Source of the DNA: Schistosoma haematobium
Lineage: Eukaryota > Platyhelminthes > Trematoda > Strigeidida > Schistosomatidae
Assembly (NCBI RefSeq): GCF_000699445.3
Contig: NC_067199.1
Coordinates: forward strand, 36,750,902-36,814,901
DNA: 64,000 bases
Direction: 5' to 3'
Both the position numbers and the translations under genes were made by a program. The notes under the pieces are model-generated. The model saw only the letters and a list, made by a program, of their open reading frames with translations. It had not been told where the DNA came from and did no database searches. Each line of letters opens with the position of its first letter. Position 1 is the stretch's first letter. This document shows, in pieces, positions 1 through 11,200 of this stretch.

Positions 1-2195
1 AATTTCCCATAGTTCGATAAGGGACTCGGACTGATTCGTTGACCTGTGCTCTTTCAAGACTTTCAGAACGATCGCTTAGCAATCTCTTTAGTTTGCTGAG
101 GAAAGTAGAATCGGATTATCAGGAAATGTATAATCTTTTGACAAGCTACAGGTTTCTCTAACAATTAAAGTCATTAAAATGAACTGAAATTCTGTCTTCC
201 CTGAAGTCATATGGCTGACACTAGGTGACAAGATATTCTGAAAAAATTCTCATTTTCAGCGATGATCGGCGATTTTCTCAAGTTTTTTGGGTCCATTAGT
301 GTCGCGACGCTAGATATGAGTGTGAAATTTATCAACAAAGTACTCCTAATCCCAATATGTACAGAAATTTGATGAGACACAAGCAACAACCGGTAATAGG
401 AGTACACAGTGTGAAATTGCAATATGTCGTTAAAACAGATTAAAACACAGAATAAAATATTTGACTACATGGTAAGTGTACTCATCACTCACCACAAATG
501 TTGTGGCCAAAACGTCCCACATGCTTGGAAGAAGAGAGATTGTGAAGGTTGAGGTTCCTAAAATAAGGGCATTTTTACGCCCATTAAAAGAAGTGTGAAC
601 CGTTTTGAGATGATATGGAAAATCTACAACACAAAAGCATCCTTTCAGTGGTCTTAGTTTTGTTGGAACTAAACGGTCTAAGTCCGGAGTCCCCATTTCT
701 GTTCTCAACGCAAGAATCGGGCCATGCATCATATTTGAGTAGGCTTTTGCTTGATCCACAAGCGGCGGGTCATTTTTGTTGACTCCATTGTTTGCGACTG
801 TCTGTCTTCTCAGGTTTTATTACCATTCTTTGCCCCCCCCATCCTTATTGATTTACTATTTTGGTCAAACTCTAACAATATGGCTCGTTCACCATTTTTA
901 AAGGCTAATCAATTTGAAACATAATCATTTGCCGATTGATTCAGATGCCAAACCTACCAAAATTCTCTATCACCCACAGTTTTAGGATTAGGTCTATTAT
1001 TAGAGCAGTGCTAACATCATAGTGGACCATAGGTCTACAGTTACTAACACGTTCGCCGCTACAGAAAGTGGATGTTAATGATAGTTTCAGGAATGTCAGT
1101 ATTGATATTACTCCCTAACCACACGATCCTTGAAGCTGAACATTCAGTGACTTAGAGGATCTATAATAGTCCATGAACACTTATAGAAGGTCGGAGAAGG
1201 TGAACGCAGGAGCATTTAATCGTGAAAGCATGGCTTGGCTATGCAGGCTCAGTCACTCTGTGTAACGTCAAGGTCATTGTGTCAAGTGTATTATTCTATT
1301 TCCAACCCAAAGGTTTTCTTCAAATGTTGTTGACTTTCTCGACGAGACACGTCAGTACAGACAACTATGTGACTTCTACGTACGATGTTGTTGACTATGC
1401 AGGCACGTCACGCTAAACTAGATCTATACCCTATTGCGATAGTTAAGTGCACTACTAGCCATTCTAGACCTAGGTTCTACAGGTTTAGTGATATCAAATA
1501 TCTTGTGAAGTCACATTCAGACTTGAAAACTTTTGGTTCGTTTCAAAGACTATCAGGGAACAATCATTAAACTTGAAAGAACCCATTAGGGCGGCTATTT
1601 GTGTTAAAACACCGGGTAGTAAAGTACATATGAAATACCATCTCATTGCTTCAATTGACGTTATTTCTCCACTACACGTGTAAATTTTGCGTTTACTTCT
1701 TCATATATCTTGACTGCGTTTGATTAGTGTAATAGCTGTTTAGTGACATGACCGTATTCGATTCTGTACCCTTATTATCTTGAAATTAATCATCGACACG
1801 TCCTAGAAATACATGGGATGTGACTTATGCACAGAGCAGAGAAGGATGGCACAACATGTTGTTCCACTCAGAAAGACGAATAAATAGCACACATTAGCTC
1901 AATCGAAAGATATTGGCAATTGAAGCAGCTCGGATTATTGAATTGATATACAGTCCTCACCAGACGATAATGTGTTGATTTAGGCATGTAAATATTTATA
2001 ACTTAAACCCAACTTCTTTCAGTTATATATCAAGTATGCTTTGGTGCCCTTTTTCCATTGAGTGTTTTGTTATCTTAAAATAATATTTGGTGAAGGCCGT
2101 CGAGTACCGTGCTTCTGAATTTGAATTCGACTCTGTCGCGGATTCGTAGTAGTTCAATTGCATCCATCAGAGTATTTGAAGATCGTGTAAAACGT
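1..2195. other. Upstream region, no supported gene
   Basis: I see no recognisable gene. A minus-strand reading frame at about 487-800 is open for ~100 codons and ends at a consensus GTGAGT donor after the residues LATTFV, so it could be an exon of a divergent gene. It matches no family I know. A second open frame lies at 207-422 (minus), and short open frames at 1222-1570 (plus) look like chance or old repeat. The 3' part should hold the promoter and 5' leader of the Ki-67-like gene. There is no in-frame stop between 2109 and the chosen ATG at 2196. Confidence 0.4.
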
Positions 2196-2287
2196 ATGAA
2201 TCCTAGTGGACATATAGTTGTCATCCGTAGGGATGGTACTGATGGTTTAACTTGCGATTGGTGTTCGCCCTTGTGTGATATTGGGAG
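2196..2287 (+). CDS. MKI67-like: Ki-67-like gene, exon 1 (FHA start)
   Basis: This exon encodes 30 residues plus two bases, starting MNPSGHIVVIRRDGTDG. The pattern of basic strand then small loop (xIVVIRRxGTDG) matches the first FHA strand of Ki-67. It ends at the donor AG|GTAAAT. Confidence 0.8.
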
Positions 2288-5200
2288 GTAAATAATATAT
2301 TCACTTGCAACCTCTTTTCGCAGTAACCAGTCTTGTGACATTCGTGTGCAACACTCAACAGTCGCTCCATTTCATTGTACCCTGCAACTACTGAAAGATG
2401 GATTAGTTCAAGCCGTCAGCAGAGTAGATGGACGATACAAAATGTTAGTTAATAATTTCCCGTTGAACGATGCTTGCGTTTTGACTGATAATTGCATACT
2501 AACTGTTGGGGATCGTCAGTTTCGCTTTTTCTATCCATCAGTGAGTCTGTTTGGTTAAAAATGAATTAAATTAATATGTTCGTAGTAGTTTTAGCATCAT
2601 ATGCCCTTTCTACTACCGTAGATAATAGGATGATTCCCATCCATTTATTTCCTGGCCATTTGTTGTACACTAGTAACTCATCTGGTGCAGCAGTTTTATG
2701 GACAAACCGTCTTCATAAGTGTTTGATATTGATTCTGGTTTGGCTCATTTATCTTCTCTTTCATAAATGGTGCATATTTAGTTATTTGAAGAACTTATCT
2801 GAGGTTTTTGACTACCTAAAATGGTCTTAAAATCCCTAGATTATTGAGAAACCTCGTGCATGTACATTCTGTTTTAGACATTAGTCCTACTATACATGCG
2901 TTCATTGGCATTATTTAATGCGTTTTGTATCATACCTAAGTGTTTCAGTCTGACTAATTTCCGATAAGTCCAATAAACTCGGCTACTAATCCCGTTGAAT
3001 TTAGCGGTAAAACCAACTGTACAGTTGGAATTTCAGTTTAAATATTCTGTTAGTATAAGGCCTAGCATCAGCGTATCAATCCATTACTATATCTCATAAC
3101 AACACAGGAAATAGTGAACATCGGGAACAAAGCGGTAACAGTAAGTGGCGAAAACTAAAGTCTTCTTCGAAATAAACTTGTAAATTTAAAGGATGAAAGT
3201 AAGAAAACGCCTCTAAATTAAGAGTAAGGGTAGCCGAAAACGATATATCTACTCAGCCTTGGTAGATTCCAAGTTGTTATCAAGAGCCAGTATGAGTCAG
3301 GTTTATCGCACACATCAGCCTCTAACTCCACACTTACCGACACCGCTAACCCACAGTCCTTCCATCTTCGTCCAACTTAGTCGTGTGCTAGCCATTAACA
3401 AATAGGTGTGTGCGACATAACGTCTTAGCTAAATAAGTGTAGTTTCATCTATGTAATAGTTATGAGTTTTGTCGGTTAGGTGCCTTGATCTTGTTTTGTC
3501 CACGGCAGTTGTTTACAGAAGTACTGTACTGTTTCATGTAAATACAATTTGAAATAAAACAAACTTGTCAAAACATATCTATTTTATTAACAAACGGTAA
3601 AGATAATTTAACCTAATAAGGGAAAAATTCAAAGATGAAGTATAGGAATTAAGAAGACTTAACTACATTCGTGGTAAAACTTCACTTAACCAGTTGACAA
3701 ACAATGTTCATAGGTATAGCATGAGCTTTGCACATTCTAAATGCAAAGTACTTTTCCAAGACTCACATGACGCTGGATCTGCACTCATTCTTGGCGGTGA
3801 GTAGATAAAAGACTTATTTATTTGAACACAAACATTAGTACAACGGGGCGCCAAATGCATTTGCGCCACACAATAACAATAAGTTTGTAAAGAGATAGTG
3901 TAACTGCGTATAATAATAACAACAACGAACAGAAATGAGTGTGCGGACGTGAAATAATAGTAATAGCAAAAACAGAACCAGAAAGAATTTAAGTTAAAGA
4001 AGGTACATTCACTTTTATGAAGAACGATACAGCAGGATCTCTTCTGACTTCGATTCTGAGTCATGCTTGATAACGTCTCTAGCCACAGGGCTGCATCATA
4101 TTTAGGACCCCAACCAGGGAATCGTGAATGGCCAACAGAGGCCAGTTCTATTCAGCTTTCTTTCATACAACGACCACCCACTTTTTCCAAGCAGTCTCAG
4201 TGTGGCCAAATACTCCACGGCGTGGAAATCGCTGGGACAATATTCATAAAACGTGTCCAAGCCACAGAAGTCGATGTTCCAAGATGGTGTACTTGGATAC
4301 AAAACGCCGAACTTCTGCATTACTAACATGATTTCGCTACTGGATGTCAGCAACCCTTTGCAGACAACGATGATCACAGAGTTGTCTACCATCATCGACT
4401 CGGAGAGGCCAGGTTTCACAAGCATACGGCAAAACTGCACTCACCAACGCATTGTAGATCCGACATTTTAAAGCCAGACTAATGACGGAGTCAACGATAG
4501 CCCAGATTGGCATTAGCCACTCTGGCTTTCACTATACGTGAATTATTCTCATCACTCAAGCTATCACCAGCATTTACTCAGTTACCCAGATACACGAACT
4601 TCCCGACTACTTCTGTCTGCTAACGATCCAAGATGAGTGCAGATTCAGGGTCCTGATAGTCTTGTAAAAGTACTTTGCACTTCGAAGGTGCGAAACACAG
4701 ACCATACCTACGGACACTAATTGTCAACTGATTAAGTGCGGACTGTATGGTTTGGGTATCATCACACAGTAAGACAATATCATCCACATACTCAAGATCT
4801 ACAAGTCTTTCTCCAGGTAGCAGATCCACACCACCATTACCTACATCCATCAGAGCTGTTTCTAGAACGCTATCGATAGCAAAATTGGAGAGGAATGGTG
4901 AGGTTGGGCAACCTTGCCTAACCCCACTGCTTGAATGTAACAATGGAGAGAGGTGGTTGTATGCCCTCACTCTGCCTGAGATGTTTGTATATAGGGCTTT
5001 CATGATGTTCATAAATTTTTCAGACACGCTTCAATAGACAATCCCAAAAAAAAGTCCTATCCAACGAATCGAAGGCAGCCCTAATATCAAGGAACATTAC
5101 GATCGTTGAGATGGTGGAGAAGATTTGTAGCTCAGGTGGATGATTTTGGTGGAGTTTTGTTCTCTGAGCTGGATAGTTTGGTCGTGGAGCTTTCATCGTT

Positions 5201-8200
5201 CTTCTGAACGACATCATCAGCACAAGCTTCAGATAGAAGTGAAGTGTTCAAATTTCTCCATATGTGTTTCACAGCTTGTTCTGTGCACCTCGATGTTGAT
5301 TGGCTCTTGTTGACCTTACATTTATCATTGTTTACTTCGTTGTTTTGGTTGTGTCTCCCATTGGTTTGATTTTTGTTCCCATATTTATGCATGATTTTTC
5401 TGATTGGTTGATAAATTGGATTGATTTCAATATGTTTGTTGATTGACCTGAGTGCCAGGCTTCTAAAAATTCTCTGGTGTTTTTGGAGTTTCCTCTGTCT
5501 AAGATTTCTACATTTTCCCAATCGAATGAGTGTCCGTAATTATCCACATGTATTGATATAAGTGAAGAGATATCATGGCGTTTGACTGCTAATTGATGTT
5601 CATGTAGGCGTAGGTGGAGGGGGCGTCCGCTTTGTCCGATGTAGTGTTTGTCGCAGTTGGTACAATTTATTTTGTAGATGATGTTTGATTTGTTTTCCCT
5701 TGTTATTTCATCTTTTGGTTTGCATAGGATTGATTGTAGTGATTTTGTTGGTTTGTGTGCCACACCTATCCCGAAGGTTTTCAGCAGTCTCATGGTTTCT
5801 GATATTCCTTGTGTGTACGGTAGGGTGATCCTTTTGTTGATTTTTGTGCTTGACTTGGGTTCTGATGCTGTGTGCCGTTGGTGCTTTTTGATCAACTTCA
5901 TCAACAAAAGGATCACCCTACCGTACACACAAGGAATATCAGAAACCATGAGACTGCTGAAAACCTTCGGGATAGGTGTGGCACACAAACCAACAAAATC
6001 ACTACAATCAATCCTATGCAAACCAAAAGATTCAAAAGTTGGATTTCCTTGCGGACTTTTGCCTCGTTAGGCGGGTCAGTCGTCACCGACCATGGAGGAC
6101 AGGATAATCTGATCAATGTCCCTGGGGCAACTTACCGATAGAACTATCCCTCGGGAAACTCTGCCCGTTTTCCAAGGCGTCGGTAGATGTTATTAATTGG
6201 TATCCTTTTACCTTCACAGATTATTTCACTCACACCAAACTTCTTGCTGCCATTAACTCGGATAAGTTGAAAGATCTTCCGGTAGTTACCAGATGTAGCT
6301 GCTGCTTTTAACTCGTTAGCACACTCCGACCACCAAGCTTCTCGGTCAATACACAAACTTTGCACAATTTCGTTGCGTAACTATCTTCGTTTATGTTCAA
6401 ACTCGCTGTGGACGTAGTAGAATAACGTGTTTTAACGATTTGTAAGGAGTCTGTAAAATCTCAGTGCTTACAAGCGGGACGTTTGTCGAAACGGCAAGCA
6501 ACTTTACTCGCCATTTTCACGGCGTGATGTAAATGCGACAAATGCTCATCTATACTTCTCGGTGAATTGACAGCTAACCTTAAACCTGGCTCCGTTTGAT
6601 ATTTAGTTACAACAGAAGCTGCAATCAATTTGCTTACATCAATCCGTACAGGGTGATGAATTTGTTGATCACGGAAACGTAAGATAAGCACAGACCAGGA
6701 CATCGTCGGAGTCTGGATAAGTAATCCAAAAGGAGCGGCAGTCTATTACATAACCACGCCAGCGGTAACTGATAGCGATGTGATCAATCTGTTTATTTTA
6801 TTGTTTATTTTAACACATAGATATTGGTACAAGGAGGCACCAAATACATATGCACCACATAAATCATTCGATTTGTGTGAGGGCTGTGATACTGCCCGGG
6901 TGCCCAGACCGAAGCAGGTGGTTTACTTCGACCTGAAGGTCTGATCCACAAGGGAGTGGAGCAACATAAGGAGATGCAGCCCCATGGCAGCTGGTGACCA
7001 ACAATTGGTTCATACGCCATTTGTTCCCGCAGGATACTGGAGCCCATGTGCACCATTGGTTAGGAATCTGGTTAAGGCACCGGACATTCGCTTTTCGTCC
7101 TCACATTTCCGTAAACAACACCCCCGCCACGAGAAGGCAGTGAGTAGGACTTCCGTGGCAGAGACTATATACGCATGGCCATGTGAGAGCATTTCGAGAG
7201 GGAGAGCGGACTCTCCCCACTCTCGGCCATATCAGGGCATTTGTAGGCAATCTGTGCTTCGAGTCCAGGCTTGAGATGTAGATGGATGACGCTAGTTTTC
7301 ACATCAAGGATGACTGTGCCGATAGTTGGTGCTAGACAGAAACAGGTTGTAGTCTGAAAAGATTTGCAGTAGACGGTACCATTATCTGACCTGAGACCTG
7401 CAAGCCCCCCGACCTGCCACCCGAACGTTCCTCCTCTATGTCTAGACGCCTAATCTGTGCATTCAGGTCTCTGGCTAGTACTACAATACCTGTCGAACGC
7501 GTTTTATGTAGAAACACATTTAACTGATAATAAAATTCATTCTTGATCGCATCTGAGCTGAAATCTGTCGGAGAGTAGGCGGAAATGATGGAAAAGCATG
7601 GTTTCTCACACCAATATCTCACTTTGATGGAAATTCTTAATCTAACAGCACAAAACCGACTGTTAATGGGGACCCAATCAACTGGCAATGCATCGGCTTC
7701 AGCGCTTAATGCGATACCAACGCCAGCAAAGCCAAACCATAGGGCTCCTGGATAAACGCATGTGTTTGGGCACAACGACGATAATTCAATTAGTGTCACC
7801 ATCTTGGGGCACCAACTTCGGCGACTTGGGCATATAGTACTAATGTCGTCTCAGAGAATTCCATATCGCGCATTTTTTTTTCCAGAGGCTGAGACTAGTT
7901 GTAAAAAAAGGTGGTCGATGTACGACATGGTGTCGTGGTATGAAAGAAATCTGTGTAGGGCTGGCCTCTGTTGGTCCTTCACGATTCCCTGGTTGGGGCT
8001 TCAGACATGACTCAGAACAGAAGCCGGTGGCGATCCTGTTGTAATTTTCTTTCGCTGTATTTGAGACGAAATTGAATTGAGAGAATTCTTTCTGGTTTCA
8101 TTTTTCGTAACTGAATTGCTCCCATCATTTTTTTCTCTCACACTGATTCCTATTTATTTTTCCATTATGCTCACTCTTTTTTCTCTATCTCTTCACAAAT

Positions 8201-11200
8201 TTGTTTCTTTACTGTTTGGCGCATGTAAAGTATTGTGTCCCTTTGTACCAATATTTACGTTTAAATAAATAAAGTAAATTGATATATGTATATGAGACTC
8301 CTCGGCAATGCGCATCTACGGTCCAGCACCCCGCGAGATTCGAACCCAGGTCCTATCAGTCTCGCGCCAGGCGCTTAACCAACTAGACCACTGAGCCGGC
8401 ATCCAACGGTGTTAATGTCTAAATTCAACCAATCCACGAAGTTGCGCCACCGTACACCATTGTTTTTAGTGAGTTCCTATCTCACAACAGACCTGGTTGA
8501 ACTCCACTGGTAACGACTTCTCACTAGAACTCCAGGAGTATTTCTTGAAGTCAGTCACTAATGAGCAGATATTTATTATCAGAATGGGTTTTGTGGAGAT
8601 TTTAGAAATTTCACAGATTGAAGTTAGACATTAACACCGTTGGATGCCGGCTCAGTGGTCTAGTTGGTTAAGCGCCTGGCGCAAGACTGATAGGGCCTGG
8701 GTTCGAGTCTCGCGAGGTGCAGGATCGTGGACGCGCACTTCTGAGGAGCCCCACACTAGGACGAAACGGCCGTCCAGTGCTTCCAGGTTTTCCATGATGT
8801 TCTAGCTTCAATTGACTCATGATTTCAATCTGTGATATATATGTATAATTCTTTTACTCTGGTCTTACCATGTGTTTATGATTCACAGTGGAGTTTGGCG
8901 AATGCACTTATGCTTAACGAATTCGGAAGTAATTCGCTTATGCTGAAATATAATTCCTGAATGATGTAATTGTTTAGTCTAGTTCTATGTGGATAGTAAC
9001 ATTTCATGATACTTATTGGAAAAATACAGGCAATACTTTATGGAGTGTTGAGTGTTCTCAGTTTCAAAAGGCACGACTTGGTTCTAAATAGCAAAGGCTA
9101 AATAGACTATAATGTAATATATAGCTTGTAGACTCACAAACTGTTTAAGACTTAAAATGGTGTAATATCCCCGAGTAGTTTTCTCGAAATAGCGAATCTC
9201 CGTGACATTAAAAAACATGTCACAGTTGCACAAATAATTCCAATTTTCTAAGTTATACACCTGGTTTAATACTTCACTCATTTGCTGACGTGTTTATAAT
9301 TTTGATTAAACACATTAGTTTCTCTTCAGTGTAGTATAGTGACCTTTCAGATGAGCACATCAAAATACGTAAACTTATTTTGAAGAGTTGATTCTTAAAA
9401 CGTTTAAATAAAACTTAACGGCACATTTCTAGTTACGGAAGTTGTGGTTTTCAATCACATCATTTATCTGAATCCTACCCTGCGATACAGGGTTCAGACA
9501 AGTTGACAATTTGATTAACTGTCATTATGACTTGTGGAAATAACTGTTAAATACAGCAGTCTAATTGGTAGCAAGTTTGTGTTACTCTTTCAACCTTGTG
9601 AAATAAGCAAATTTAGTTTATGCGCATGAGTAACAAACTTTCACCTAGTTAACATGTTTTTATGGAAGTTTCCTCTCATTCGGGAAGTAATAATAACAAA
9701 AATATTCTTGCTAATATAATAATATAATATGTGCGTTGCAATTTGTTTACCCTAATTTCAGAGTCGAAAGACAACAACAGATAATTATTTATACGAAACG
9801 TCCAGTAAAACACCAAAACACTATAACAAAGAAGAGGTTATAACTCCAACTTCTCTACCTGTTGTTCATCCATCCAAACGTACCACTCCTAGAAAAATAT
9901 TAGTTAATCCTAAAACTCGCTCCCCTCGACAGAGGTCTGTGACTCCGAAAAGAACCCTAGGGACCAACGAACGTTATGGTCCAGTTCCTCCTCGTCAACC
10001 AGCTACCCCACCAATAATCCAAGTACTCCGACACGAACCGAATTCATCACAGTCAAAGCAGCTACCTGTATTGCAAGCAGAAAATGTCGAGTTTAATAAA
10101 AAAAGTGTAGGTGATGGTAAGGGTTATAGCTGTACGGATGTGAGTGTTTCTAAATCAAATCAAACAAAGTCGTCTGTCGTTCCTGACTTGCCAGATACAA
10201 CATTCCATCCCTCGAGCAGTGTTTTGTCATCTATCAAAGTGAGGTCACAAAACCGTATTCACACTCCGATTATTACATCTACTTTATCTAATGATCACTT
10301 CAACTTCACACCAAACGAAAATAAACGTTCACCCGGTTTTAGAAAGAGTTTCCATAAGCTTCTCATCTTAAATGAATCATCTAACCAATCCAACCTTTGC
10401 AAAATTAATCAGTTTTATGATGAATTAAGTTATGTAAAGCAGCAGGTGATTGAAAGCAAGAGATCACCATCTAATGAACAAGAAAACCAATCTTGTTACG
10501 ATAAATGCCTTGATCATCCCACAGAAGGTTCCCGTGAATATATTCCAGAGTTGCCCACATCACCGAATTCCCTGAGGATTGCGAGGAAATTGTCTGCAAA
10601 GTCATCGCAGAAAATTAGCATAGCATATTCACCAGAAACAGAACAAGAATTGATTAGCCGTAATAGGAAACGTACCATATCCGGTAAAACTTATCCAGTT
10701 GCAGAGGACATGCTTGCTCCTAAACGTCGGAGGGGGGTTTCATTCGGCCCACCCTTAAGCCCTGAACGATTTGATAAATCTCTTCCCCCGTCTACTCCGG
10801 TTAAGCGAGGTGAAACTCCACTAGTCAAAATAAGTCACAGTACCCCAGCAAACCATAGTTTACAAGTCACTTCAGTTGTTGGGCACTCAGCTACACCATT
10901 TGATTCCAAATTGTCAGAAGTATCGCATTTATCAGATTTCTCAAAAACATGTGAATCTCCAAATTACAGTGTAACACATAATCGAGTTTCTGCAGTCATC
11001 TCTCTCCCTCCAACACCAGACACTAATCTTCTAAATTCCTTGAGTACTGATATTAGTTGTGCTCATGAAAGTTTCGCTAATTTCCCAGTGACTTCCGCAG
11101 CTTACTCTGCTCCAATAAAAAAATCCTCAGTCAGCCGAAAAAATTTCAAAAGACATTCACTTGGGTTCCTAGAGAAAACAAGTAAAACACCGTCACCGAG

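Larger units (their letters stand above)
3806..7805 (-). mobile_element. Degenerate non-LTR retrotransposon (LINE) with nested insertions
   Basis: Read from 7805 downwards: an apurinic-type endonuclease domain (7802-7332, with FAGVGIALSAEADAL, ISAYSPTD and DLNAQI); a linker (6365-6036); a reverse transcriptase (about 5120-4620, with FLDIRAAFDSLDR, GVRQGCPTSPF and the catalytic YVDD of EYVDDIVLL); a C-terminal part (4440-4100); and a 3' tail ending in AAATAAATAA near 3815. It is interrupted by an ~470-bp element (6790-7262) and a Penelope-like piece (5125-6030), and part of the reverse transcriptase is missing at the second site. Frameshifts and stops show it is dead. The clade (RTE- or CR1-like) is not settled by eye. 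Confidence 0.8.
2541..9761 (+). other. Intron 2 of the Ki-67-like gene, filled with transposons
   Basis: It runs from GTGAGT to CCTAATTTCAG, 7.2 kb, phase 0. From about 3687 to 8840 it is a stack of nested LINE, Penelope-like and SINE sequence. The flanks 2560-3680 and 8850-9750 show no recognisable gene. Confidence 0.8.

Noticed and set aside
2109..2291. Upstream extension of Ki-67-like exon 1 from a GTG at 2109
   Set aside because: The frame has no stop before the ATG, but GTG is not expected as a start here, and ATG 2196 puts the FHA domain right at the N-terminus as in Ki-67.
8640..8720. tRNA gene
   Set aside because: The A and B boxes are tRNA-like but the acceptor stem and cloverleaf do not form. 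The segment is the head of a repeated SINE.
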